Assembly (NCBI GenBank): GCA_002841035.1
Contig: PHDR01000009.1
Coordinates: 1-19,760, forward strand
Direction of reading: 5' to 3'
From: Bacteroidetes bacterium HGW-Bacteroidetes-12
GTDB lineage: Bacteria; Bacteroidota; Bacteroidia; Flavobacteriales_E; Vicingaceae
DNA length: 19,760 bases
Below the pieces are notes generated by a model. That model was not told the origin of the DNA. It did not search any database and worked only from the letters and a program-made list of their open reading frames with translations. The number at the start of each line of letters is the position of its first letter. The stretch's first letter is position 1. The translations under genes and the position numbers were made by a program. Of the stretch, positions 7,988-14,721 are shown piece by piece.

Positions 7988-9418
7988 CTAATTTTTGTTT
8001 TGCAATAAGGTGGATGAAAAGGCTAATAACTCTTGTTCATTAAAGCTTTTAGTTGTTAATTGTATTCCAAATGGCAATCCATTGCTGTGCTTTCCCAACG
8101 GTAATGAAATTGAAGGAACACCAGTTAAATTAGCATGAACAGTATAAATATCTTCTAAATACATTTTTATAGGATCTTCAACTTGTTTACCTATTTCAAA
8201 AGGAGTATGGGGTGATGTTGGAGAAATAATAAAATCATATTCAGATAAAATTTCATCTGTTTTAATTTTTAATAATCGTCTCACTTTTTGAGCTTTGGTG
8301 TAATAAGCATCATAAAATCCAGAGCTTAACACATAAGTTCCTAGCATTATTCTTCTTTTTACTTCAGTTCCAAATCCTTCGGTACGAGATTTTAAGTACG
8401 TTGACTCTAAATCAAAAGCTTGTGGACTTCTATATCCAAAATGAATTCCATCATATCGAGCTAAATTTGCAGAGGCTTCTGCTGTGGTCAGCACATAATA
8501 GGTAGGAACTAAAAAATCTAAATACGGAAAATCGGTAGCTTCAACAGTGTGTCCATCTGCTTTCAATTGCTCAATAAACGCCAAAAATTTTGTTTTTATT
8601 TCAGTATCTAGCCCTTCGTTTTCAATATAACTTTTAAAATAAGTAATTTTTGATTTAGTGTTGGTCTTTAAACTTTCTGAATACTTAGGAACTTCTTTTT
8701 TTGAACAAGTGCTGTCCATTTCATCGGCTCCAGCAATAACTTCCATCACTAAAGCAGCGTCTTGTATATTATTTGTAAAAGGTCCTATTTGATCAAATGA
8801 AGAAGCATAGGCAATTAATCCGTTTCTAGAAACTCTTCCATACGTTGGTTTTAGGCCAACAATATCGCAAAAAGAAGCTGGTTGCCGAATAGAGCCTCCT
8901 GTGTCGGAACCAAAAGCAACCAAACATAAATTTGCTTTTACTGCCACAGCAGAACCTCCTGACGAACCACCAGGAACTTTTGAATTATCAATTGGATTTA
9001 GCACATTTCCAAAAGCCGAGTTTTCATTGGAACTTCCCATAGCAAATTCATCACAATTGGTTCGTCCAATAATAATGGCATCTTCGGCTAATAAACGTTC
9101 TACAACTGTAGCACTAAAAAGTGATTCGAAATTGTCTAAAATTTTGGAGGATGCTGAAATTTTATGATTTTTATAGCAAATATTATCTTTTAAAGCGACA
9201 ACCATACCTGCCAATTTACCAGCATTGTTTTGAGCTATTTTCGCATCAATTTTTTTCGCTTTTTCTAAGGCTTCATCAGCAAAAACTTCTAAAAAAGCAT
9301 TGAGATGTTTATTTTGTTCAATTCGTTGAAGATAATTTTCAACAATTTGTTGGCATGAGGTCGCTTTATTTTTTAAATCTTGTTTAATGTCCTCAAAAGA
9401 GGTGTATATTTTTTCCAT
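7988..9418 (-). CDS. gatA: Aspartyl/glutamyl-tRNA amidotransferase subunit A
   Basis: The amidase subunit of the GatCAB complex, which converts Glu-tRNA(Gln), and often Asp-tRNA(Asn), to the amidated forms using glutamine. Numbering from the chosen start, the amidase-signature triad is present with the expected spacing: Lys77 in ALKDNI, cis-Ser152 in PGGSSGGSA, Ser176 in GSDTGGSIRQPA. GRTNCDEFAMGSSNENSAFG is typical of GatA rather than other amidases. Two ATGs compete. The one at 9416-9418 gives MEKIYTSFEDI, whose length to the conserved LNAFLEV block fits the family. The upstream ATG at 9437-9439 would add seven residues. gatB and gatC are not in the window. It leads a leftward operon with the transglycosylase and DUF4837 genes. 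Confidence 0.95.
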   Translation of the reverse strand: MEKIYTSFEDIKQDLKNKATSCQQIVENYLQRIEQNKHLNAFLEVFADEALEKAKKIDAKIAQNNAGKLAGMVVALKDNICYKNHKISASSKILDNFESLFSATVVERLLAEDAIIIGRTNCDEFAMGSSNENSAFGNVLNPIDNSKVPGGSSGGSAVAVKANLCLVAFGSDTGGSIRQPASFCDIVGLKPTYGRVSRNGLIAYASSFDQIGPFTNNIQDAALVMEVIAGADEMDSTCSKKEVPKYSESLKTNTKSKITYFKSYIENEGLDTEIKTKFLAFIEQLKADGHTVEATDFPYLDFLVPTYYVLTTAEASANLARYDGIHFGYRSPQAFDLESTYLKSRTEGFGTEVKRRIMLGTYVLSSGFYDAYYTKAQKVRRLLKIKTDEILSEYDFIISPTSPHTPFEIGKQVEDPIKMYLEDIYTVHANLTGVPSISLPLGKHSNGLPFGIQLTTKSFNEQELLAFSSTLLQNKN

Positions 9419-9470
9419 AGATAACTTATTCGGGTTCATTTATCCGATAATGGATTTACGTATATAAACT

Positions 9471-9478
9471 CAAGGGTA
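9471..9478 (-). promoter_or_regulatory. Possible -7 element for gatA
   Basis: On the minus strand TACCCTTG matches TAnnTTTG at seven of eight positions, about 30-50 bases before the two candidate gatA starts. No -33 element at the right spacing is evident. It sits next to the repeat element at 9488-9678. Confidence 0.3.
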
Positions 9479-9487
9479 ATTAGTGCC

Positions 9488-9678
9488 TGTCCATTTAGTC
9501 GAGAGTTTGGTTCAGAACTGAGTGAAGCGAACTCACGAACACAACTAAAAAACAATTTAATATTGTGAGTAATGTTCGAGTTCGAGGTTTCGATGGTCTG
9601 AAAATCAGGAGTCCCGATAGCTATCGGGATGACGGATTTATAAAACGATAATAACGAAGAAATCGAACATTATGGACA
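9488..9678. repeat. Dispersed palindromic intergenic repeat, about 190 bases
   Basis: A non-coding block between gatA and tatA. Its ends are a 7-base inverted repeat, TGTCCAT (9488-9494) and ATGGACA (9672-9678). Inside, AATGTTCGA (9571-9579) is inverted at 9663-9671, TGAGT (9519-9523) is inverted at 9531-9535, and a perfect palindrome lies at 9612-9629. Blocks 9503-9516, 9571-9590 and 9601-9612 recur in inverted orientation at 1-45 of the window. No ORF of note. The sequence is visibly less A/T-rich than flanking spacers. Confidence 0.75.
9612..9629. repeat. Perfect 18-base palindrome
   Basis: TCCCGATAG followed directly by CTATCGGGA; each half is the exact reverse complement of the other. 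From memory this palindrome is a frequent dispersed motif in Bacteroidetes genomes. No T-run follows on either strand, so it is unlikely to be a simple intrinsic terminator for tatA. Confidence 0.85.
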
Positions 9679-9686
9679 AACTCCAA

Positions 9687-9881
9687 TTACTTTGAAGAAT
9701 CTATCTCTTTGTCTTTCTTTGCATCATCTTCCCCTTCTTTCATTCCGTCTTTAAATTCTTTAATTCCGGAACCAACTCCTCGCATTAATTGCGGAATTTT
9801 TTTTGCTCCAAACATTAAAACAAGTACAATAGCTATGATAATAATTTCTTGTGTTCCTAAAAACCCTAATACAGTATTCAT
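9687..9881 (-). CDS. tatA: Sec-independent (twin-arginine) translocase subunit TatA
   Basis: A 64-residue pore-forming component of the Tat system, which exports folded proteins. It has one N-terminal membrane helix (about residues 12-24), the conserved Phe24-Gly25 hinge, and then an amphipathic helix KKIPQLMRGVGSGIKEFKDGM (27-47). A short acidic/basic tail ends in DSSK. The start is ATG at 9879-9881; extending to a TTG at 9900-9902 would add MGCKIYK, which does not fit the family. tatC is not in the window. The gene stands alone leftward, with a strong promoter match about 50 bases upstream and the dispersed repeat immediately behind its stop. Confidence 0.95.
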   Translation of the reverse strand: MNTVLGFLGTQEIIIIAIVLVLMFGAKKIPQLMRGVGSGIKEFKDGMKEGEDDAKKDKEIDSSK

Positions 9882-9927
9882 TTTATAAATTTTACATCCC
9901 AAATAACTTAGGATAATTGTTAGCTCT

Positions 9928-9959
9928 CAAAGGTACGAAAGATTTTGATATGTGGAAAA
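9928..9959 (-). promoter_or_regulatory. tatA promoter
   Basis: On the minus strand TACCTTTG (9928-9935) is an exact TAnnTTTG -7 element. A TTTT (9956-9959) lies 20 bases upstream, close to the usual -33 position. The expected leader to the ATG at 9881 is about 40 bases. Confidence 0.65.
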
Positions 9960-10057
9960 GAGTCTATTTATTTTTTATATTTATCCTTTTTAATTGGCTA
10001 CTATTTTTATTTTAAGACTGATTTTTTATTTTTAAATAAATCTCCATAAAAAAAGAC

Positions 10058-10088
10058 TTTTTTATGTCATAATACTATCGTATATTCG
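10058..10088 (+). promoter_or_regulatory. Probable promoter of the PpiD-like foldase gene
   Basis: TATATTCG at 10081-10088 matches TAnnTTTG except for one T-to-C change, with a T-run at 10058-10063 about 17-20 bases upstream as a possible -33 element. The leader to the ATG at 10138 would be about 40 bases. Between here and tatA (9960-10057) the spacer is A/T-rich without other recognisable sites. Confidence 0.4.
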
Positions 10089-10137
10089 CAACCCAAAAAT
10101 TAATTATCCTTAATAAAGGAAAACTAAACTTAAAAAT

Positions 10138-12216
10138 ATGGCAGTAATAGGCAAAATTAGAGAAAAATCAGGCTTGGTAATGATAATTATTGGTCTTGGA
10201 ATGGTGGGTTTTTTATTTCAAGATGCTGCGAGCAGTCTTTTTAGAGGTGGTGGAGATACTAATGTTGGAGAAATTGGTAGTGTTTCTATTTCAGCTAGAG
10301 ATTTTGATAGAAAATTAAATGACTTTATAGCTCGTTATGAATTTCAAAATGGACCCGCTAATGCTCAGGTAAGAGAATCCATTAAAGAACAAGTGTGGAA
10401 CGACATTGTTAGAGAAGAATTATTGGTAAAACAATTTAAATTAATTGGGTTAAGTGTTAGTCCTAAAGAATTAGACGATATGATTACTGGAATCAACCCT
10501 CATCCACAAATTAGGCAGTCATTTACCAATCCTGAAACAAATATTTTTGATCCCAATCAAGTAATAAGCTTTTTGAAAGGATTAGAAACTATGCCTGCTG
10601 ATAGAAAAGCTCAATGGTTACAATTTGAAGATGGATTAATTCAAGAAAGAATAGCAGCCAAATACAATAATTTAGTTACAAAAGGTATGTTCGCTACTTC
10701 TTTGATGATTAAAAATGCCTATAAAGAACAAAATGAAACCCGTGCCATAAAATATGTTGTGAAACGCTATAATACTATTGCTGATAGCACCATAGAAGTT
10801 TCCAATCAAGAGCTAAAGGCATACTATGAAGAACATAAACATGAATTTAAGCAAGAATCTTCTCGCTCCTTAGAATATGTGAAATTTGAAGTATTACCTT
10901 CGGAAGAAGACAAACTAGCCATAAAGGAACAACTTACTCAATTAACAAAAGAATTTCAAGAAACAAACGATGATTCTTCGTTCGTTTCTTATAACTCTGA
11001 CGTGCCTCTAAATGACTTATATTATACACAAAACAATTTTCCTTTTGAAATTGATTCAGCATTCTTTCACGCAGAAAAAGGGTCTGTTTTTGGTCCTTTT
11101 GAAGAAAACAACACGCTTGCAGTAGTAAAGCTAACCGATATTAAATTTGTTCCTGATTCGGTAAAAGCAAGACATATACTTATTAATACAAAAGCTCCTG
11201 GTGATTCTACGGGGTATTTTAAATTAGATTCTTTACGAACACTTATTAAAAAAGGAGTGAAATTCGATCAACTCGCTAAAGATAATTCTGATGATGTTGG
11301 ATCTGCTGTTGAGGGTGGTGATTTAGGTTGGTTCACAGAAGGAACAATGGTTAAACCTTTTAATGATGCTTGTTTTGATGGTAAAAAAGGAGACTTAGTA
11401 ATTGTTGAATCTCAATTTGGTTTTCATTTAATAGAAATATTAGCTCAAGGAGAATCTATAAAAAAAGTGAAATTAGCTAAAGTAGCATTAAACATAGCTC
11501 CAAGTAGCGAAACGTATGATAAAGTTTTTGCTAATGTAAGTAAATTCTACGCTGAAAACAGCAATTCTGAAGCCTTCACATCAACGGTTTCAAAAGAAAA
11601 TAGCAGCTATAAAAAATTGACTGCTGATAACATTAAAGTAAGTGATAGAAATATTAATGGTATTGGTGATGCTCGAGAATTGGTTCGATGGGCATTTAAT
11701 GCAAAAAAAGGAGCCATTAGTGATCCTCTTCAGTTTGATAACACCTATGTGGTAGCTCATTTAGCAGAAATAAAAGAAGATGGTTTTGCTTCACTTGATC
11801 AAATTAAAGTTGAAATAGAAATGGAAGCCAGAAAAAAGAAAAAAGCGGAACAAATCAGCAAAGAAATGGAAGGCATTTTAAATATCGAGGATTTGGCTGA
11901 AAAAATTGGAGTTCCTGTTAGCACAACAAGTAGTGTTAATTTTGCAGCGTATTCTATTCCTGGATTAGGTCAAGAACCAAAAGTGATTGGTGTTATTTCT
12001 ACTATTCCTGCAGGTAAAATATCTTCAAAACCAATTGAAGGTAATACTGGTGTTTTTGTGGTTTTAGTAGAAAGTGTTACTCCTGCTCCCGAAACAACAG
12101 ATTATTCAATAACTAAACAAGAATTAAATAGCCAATATGCATCTATTTCATCTGGAATTTTAGAAGCACTGAAAGAAAGATTTGGGGTGATTGACCAACG
12201 CTATAAATTTTATTAA
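10138..12216 (+). CDS. PpiD/SurA-type periplasmic peptidyl-prolyl isomerase
   Basis: A membrane-anchored periplasmic foldase for newly exported proteins. The 692-residue protein has a short cytoplasmic N-terminus (MAVIGKIREK), one membrane helix (about 12-28) and a SurA_N-like helical chaperone region (about 45-230). A parvulin domain follows at about 342-436, with RHILINTKAP, SDDVGSAVEGGDLGWF and FGFHLIEI as its hallmarks. After that comes a further chaperone region to the C-terminus, including a degenerate second parvulin-like stretch around 500-560 (DARELVRWAFNAKKGAIS, YVVAHLAEI). It is similar in length and layout to E. coli PpiD. The gene is divergent from tatA and monocistronic, ending in a bidirectional terminator shared with trmB. 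Confidence 0.92.
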   Translation: MAVIGKIREKSGLVMIIIGLGMVGFLFQDAASSLFRGGGDTNVGEIGSVSISARDFDRKLNDFIARYEFQNGPANAQVRESIKEQVWNDIVREELLVKQFKLIGLSVSPKELDDMITGINPHPQIRQSFTNPETNIFDPNQVISFLKGLETMPADRKAQWLQFEDGLIQERIAAKYNNLVTKGMFATSLMIKNAYKEQNETRAIKYVVKRYNTIADSTIEVSNQELKAYYEEHKHEFKQESSRSLEYVKFEVLPSEEDKLAIKEQLTQLTKEFQETNDDSSFVSYNSDVPLNDLYYTQNNFPFEIDSAFFHAEKGSVFGPFEENNTLAVVKLTDIKFVPDSVKARHILINTKAPGDSTGYFKLDSLRTLIKKGVKFDQLAKDNSDDVGSAVEGGDLGWFTEGTMVKPFNDACFDGKKGDLVIVESQFGFHLIEILAQGESIKKVKLAKVALNIAPSSETYDKVFANVSKFYAENSNSEAFTSTVSKENSSYKKLTADNIKVSDRNINGIGDARELVRWAFNAKKGAISDPLQFDNTYVVAHLAEIKEDGFASLDQIKVEIEMEARKKKKAEQISKEMEGILNIEDLAEKIGVPVSTTSSVNFAAYSIPGLGQEPKVIGVISTIPAGKISSKPIEGNTGVFVVLVESVTPAPETTDYSITKQELNSQYASISSGILEALKERFGVIDQRYKFY

Positions 12217-12232
12217 TCGTTATTGTTTCCTA

Positions 12233-12268
12233 AAAAAAAGGATGAGCTTTTGAGTTCATCCTTTTTTT
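12233..12268. terminator. Bidirectional intrinsic terminator between the foldase gene and trmB
   Basis: GGATGA (12240-12245) pairs with TCATCC (12256-12261). The stem is extended by a 7-base A-tract before and T-tract after (12233-12239, 12262-12268), around a 10-base loop that can itself pair partly. It reads as stem plus T-run on both strands. The left end of the trmB stop codon (12267-12269) overlaps the tract. Confidence 0.88.
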
Positions 12269-12956
12269 ATGCCAATTGAAATTTGAGGTAATGAATATTA
12301 TGACCCTTTAGCGTAAATAAATTTTCATAAAAAGTTTTAATAGAAAGTATTTCTTGCGTTTTTGAGTCTAAATCAGCTATTTTTTCTTCGTAGAGATTAA
12401 ACGAATGCTCTAAAAGCTTATACTTGTTTCGTTCAATTTCAGACAATGTGTATCTAAAAAATCCTTCATGGTCAGTTTTTAGATGAATAATTCCATTTGG
12501 TTTTAAAATTTTGGAATATCGTTCAATAAAAAGAGGAGAGGTTAAACGCTTTCTTTCCAATCTATCTTTTGGTTGAGGGTCAGGAAAAGTTATCCAAATT
12601 TCATCTACTTCAGCTTCTCCAAAAAGTGAGGTAATAAAATCAATTCGAGTTCTAAGAAAAAAAACATTAGCCATTTTTTCAAAAAAAGCTTGCTTGGCTC
12701 CTTTCCAAATTCTATTTCCTTTAATATCAACCCCTATAAAATTTTTAGTTGGAAAATGTTTAGCTAAGCCGACCGTATATTCTCCTTTACCACAACCAAG
12801 TTCTAAAACTATGGGAGAGTCATTTTTAAATATCATTTCACGCCATTTTCCTTTTAATGGATGATTTTTATTTAAGATATCATCTGTTTTTGGCTGAACA
12901 ACATTATTAAACGTCTCAATTTCTGCCCATTTCTCTAATTTATTTTTATTTCCCAT
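12267..12956 (-). CDS. trmB: tRNA (guanine-N7-)-methyltransferase
   Basis: Forms m7G46 in tRNA variable loops using S-adenosylmethionine. The 229-residue protein has a Rossmann methyltransferase fold with the SAM loop LELGCGKGEY (51-60), GVDIKGNRIWKGA (75-87) and the family-defining WITFPDPQPK (121-130). HLKTDHEGF follows later in the protein. The start is ATG at 12954-12956, giving MGNKNKLEKW, the usual Bacteroidetes TrmB N-terminus. A TTG further upstream at 12996-12998 would add 14 residues (with STISTIST) encoded by a 9-base tandem repeat and overlapping the terminator of the next gene, so I reject it. Located 41 bases behind that terminator, with no clear promoter. Confidence 0.95.
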   Translation of the reverse strand: MGNKNKLEKWAEIETFNNVVQPKTDDILNKNHPLKGKWREMIFKNDSPIVLELGCGKGEYTVGLAKHFPTKNFIGVDIKGNRIWKGAKQAFFEKMANVFFLRTRIDFITSLFGEAEVDEIWITFPDPQPKDRLERKRLTSPLFIERYSKILKPNGIIHLKTDHEGFFRYTLSEIERNKYKLLEHSFNLYEEKIADLDSKTQEILSIKTFYENLFTLKGHNIHYLKFQLA

Positions 12957-12982
12957 AGTTGAAATAGTTGAAATAGTTGAAA
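12957..12982. repeat. 9-base tandem repeat in the trmB leader
   Basis: AGTTGAAAT is repeated three times, the third copy matching at eight of nine positions, directly abutting the trmB ATG. On the trmB strand the leader therefore reads as repeated TTTCAACTA units. Confidence 0.85.
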
Positions 12983-12996
12983 AAAGTTTGTTAAAC

Positions 12997-13034
12997 AAAA
13001 AAAGACTGTATTGATAATCAATACAGTCTTTTTT
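12997..13034 (-). terminator. Intrinsic terminator of the small acidic lipoprotein gene
   Basis: A near-perfect hairpin: GACTGTATTGAT (13004-13015) pairs with ATCAATACAGTC (13017-13028) around a single unpaired base, so a tetraloop-like turn is likely. A-tract and T-tract lie on the two sides (12997-13003, 13029-13034). On the minus strand the T-run follows the stem. It lies 18 bases behind the lipoprotein stop and before trmB. Confidence 0.88.
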
Positions 13035-13051
13035 GTTTTTAGGAGTAAATT

Positions 13052-13285
13052 TTACTCAGCAACTTCTTCTGTAGCTTCTTCAGTAGTTTCTTCTGTAGCT
13101 TCTTCAGTAGTTTCTTCAACTTCTGCAACTGGCTCTTCTTGAACTGCTTCTTCTAAGCCTTTCATTAATTCGTCAGCAATTTTTTGAGCTTCTGCTTCTG
13201 CTGCTGCTTGTTCTTCTGGAGTTGGACCACAAGCTACTAAGCTGAACATACCTGCAATCATTACTAATGTTAATACTTTTTTCAT
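13052..13285 (-). CDS. Small acidic lipoprotein with EEATEETT repeats
   Basis: A 77-residue protein I cannot assign to a characterised family. It has a lipoprotein signal (KK at 2-3, hydrophobic core, lipobox LVAC) with the lipidated Cys at residue 19, a PTPEEQAAAEAEAQKIADELMKGLEE-like helical segment, and a very acidic tail made of repeated EEATEETT. The tail comes from an exact 24-base DNA duplication (13064-13111). The gene is isolated between a consensus promoter and a strong terminator, which suggests a separate, probably abundant transcript. Its reality is supported by the lipobox, promoter and terminator all agreeing. The flexible acidic tail could act as a spacer or bind cations; that is speculation. 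Confidence 0.85.
   Translation of the reverse strand: MKKVLTLVMIAGMFSLVACGPTPEEQAAAEAEAQKIADELMKGLEEAVQEEPVAEVEETTEEATEETTEEATEEVAE
13064..13111. repeat. 24-base tandem repeat, two exact copies, within the acidic lipoprotein gene
   Basis: 13064-13087 and 13088-13111 are identical, and the first seven bases of the unit with one change continue at 13112. It encodes eight residues per unit in frame, so changes in copy number would lengthen or shorten the acidic tail without breaking the frame. Confidence 0.9.
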
Positions 13286-13341
13286 GTTAATTAAGTTTTT
13301 AAAGGTTATTGATTGATTATTGATTACAAATTAATAATGTG

Positions 13342-13371
13342 CAAATTTACAATAAAAAATTAGAATAGCAA
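13342..13371 (-). promoter_or_regulatory. Consensus promoter of the acidic lipoprotein gene
   Basis: On the minus strand TTG (13369-13371), 19 bases, then TAAATTTG (13342-13349), an exact fit to the Bacteroidetes -33/-7 consensus TTG-N19-TAnnTTTG. The leader to the ATG at 13285 would be about 50 bases. Confidence 0.8.
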
Positions 13372-13380
13372 GTTTTGTAT

Positions 13381-13718
13381 AATTTTTATTAGGGGGCAAA
13401 CGCACACTTTTATTTGAAAAAGGAAAAAACCTTAATTTTCAAATAGTTAAAATTCTATCCAAAAATAATGATAAAAAAAATAGATTGCTACTCAGGTAGC
13501 ATGTTTTTAATATAAATTGATTATTCTCACTATGTTATTCCGTATTCTTCCTCTTTTTTTGACACTAATTTTCACAAAAATAACCGCTAAAAGCGGTTGT
13601 CAATCTGTGGAAATTTGTGAGGATTTGTGGTATTATAAAAAAACTGAATAGTTACATTTTAATTGTTTCTATTGTGAGAATAAAAAAAGTGTGCGTTCGT
13701 TTGCCCTGAATTTTTATT
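13381..13718. mobile_element. Candidate MITE-like nested-palindrome element (13391-13707) with flanking 10-base direct repeats
   Basis: This fills most of the 428-base gene-free stretch 13286-13713. The left end AGGGGGCAAA-CGCACACTTTT (13391-13411) is inverted at the right end (13685-13707), where four extra bases split the two blocks and two G are missing. The exact decamer AATTTTTATT flanks it at 13381-13390 and 13709-13718, as a target-site duplication would. The right copy contains the stop codon of the M28 gene. Inside are a 10-base stem with extension (13411-13445), a 6-base stem (13486-13501), an exact 10-base inverted pair (13521-13530 with 13674-13683) enclosing an imperfect long stem, and a 7-base hairpin AACCGCT/AGCGGTT (13582-13598). 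No ORF, so non-autonomous if mobile. The A/T-rich flanks weaken the duplication argument. Confidence 0.6.
13576..13598 (-). terminator. Possible intrinsic terminator for the M28 gene, inside the palindromic element
   Basis: On the minus strand AACCGCT, three loop bases and AGCGGTT are followed by ATTTTT. It is 115 bases behind the M28 stop and is the only G/C-rich stem with a T-run on that strand in this gap. Confidence 0.4.
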
Positions 13719-14721
13719 TTTCTTGATAAATGACTGCTAAAATTGTTTCTCCTACTATTTTTAATGTTGTTTTGTCTATAACTGACATATCATCATCATG
13801 GGTATGCCAAGAACTATGAAAATTTCCAGTAGATTCCTCATAATGAATTATATCAATGCTAGGTATGCCCATAATTTCATTTATTGGTTGATGATCGTCA
13901 ATACCAACAAAAAAAGTTTCTTTATTTACAAAAATATGTTGATACCCCAAACGAGCAGCAACATCCCATACTTTGTTAACAATTTGAGGAGCGTACTTCA
14001 TAGAGATACTTTCTTTAGTAAATTGAGGATTTGAATTTCCAACCATATCCAACAGTATTCCGAAATCTGCTGAATAATTTGCTTTATGAGGATTTTTTGC
14101 CCAATAGCGAGACCCCAAACACCATGAATCTGAATTAGATTGAACCATTAAACTAGATGGTTGTCCATAATCTTCTGCATCAAAAAAAATAATATCAACG
14201 CCTATTTCAGGTTGTTTTATCACAAGTTGCCGAGCTACTTCAATTAAAATACCTACTCCACTGGCTCCATCATTCGCCCCTAAAATTGGTTTTGTTTTGT
14301 CTTTCACATCATGATCTGCAAATGGCCTAGAATCCCAATGGGCAAATAAAAGAATTCGTTTTTGGAGTTCTGGCTTATAGCTGCCAATAATGTTTTTTAT
14401 AACAATGTTCTTATTGTTAAAGGTGATCGCTTTTCCTTCTTGAATTTGAGCTTCCAATCCCAGAGAACTTAGTTTTTCCTTTAAGAAAATAGCACATTTT
14501 GCGTGTGCTTCATTATTTGGGAAACGTGGTCCAAAATCTACTTGTTGCTTTACGTACAAATAAGCTGAATCTTCATCGAATTCGGGTTTTTCTATTGCAA
14601 TGAATGCTGTTTTTGTTGGTGATGTTTGCAGTTGTTGTTTTGGCTTTTGTGCATCTTGCCTATCATTTCCACATGCAAGTAAAAATCCAATGCTTATAAA
14701 GAAAAAAATATTATTTTTCAT
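13714..14721 (-). CDS. M28 family zinc lipoprotein, glutaminyl-peptide cyclotransferase-like
   Basis: A 335-residue lipoprotein (lipobox LLAC, Cys17) with an M28/glutaminyl-cyclotransferase fold. Visible metal-site residues are His128 in FAHWDSRP, Asp151 in GANDGASG, Glu183 in FFDAED, Asp225 in LLDMVG and His306 in SSWHTHDDD. The single-zinc pattern and the WHTHDD ending resemble glutaminyl cyclotransferases, which convert N-terminal Gln to pyroglutamate. An aminopeptidase role remains possible. I chose the ATG at 14719-14721 because it starts the signal peptide. It overlaps the cysS end by 11 bases, so the two are translationally coupled. An ATG six codons upstream (14737-14739) would place MEQFGI before the signal. 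Its stop codon lies inside the flanking repeat of the palindromic element. Confidence 0.88.
   Translation of the reverse strand: MKNNIFFFISIGFLLACGNDRQDAQKPKQQLQTSPTKTAFIAIEKPEFDEDSAYLYVKQQVDFGPRFPNNEAHAKCAIFLKEKLSSLGLEAQIQEGKAITFNNKNIVIKNIIGSYKPELQKRILLFAHWDSRPFADHDVKDKTKPILGANDGASGVGILIEVARQLVIKQPEIGVDIIFFDAEDYGQPSSLMVQSNSDSWCLGSRYWAKNPHKANYSADFGILLDMVGNSNPQFTKESISMKYAPQIVNKVWDVAARLGYQHIFVNKETFFVGIDDHQPINEIMGIPSIDIIHYEESTGNFHSSWHTHDDDMSVIDKTTLKIVGETILAVIYQEK

Noticed and set aside
9612..9629. Palindrome as the tatA transcription terminator
   Set aside because: No T-run follows on the tatA strand, and the motif appears to be part of a dispersed repeat rather than a gene-specific terminator.
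9882..9902. Upstream TTG start for tatA (MGCKIYK extension)
   Set aside because: TatA starts directly before its membrane helix; the ATG at 9879-9881 gives the normal length.
12957..12998. Upstream TTG start for trmB adding 14 residues
   Set aside because: It would encode only repeated Ser-Thr-Ile from a 9-base tandem repeat and overlap the neighbouring terminator; the ATG at 12954-12956 gives the normal family N-terminus.
13381..13718. CRISPR array or small coding gene in the 428-base gap after the acidic lipoprotein
   Set aside because: There are no regularly spaced direct repeats and no open frame with a plausible start; the structure is inverted repeats.
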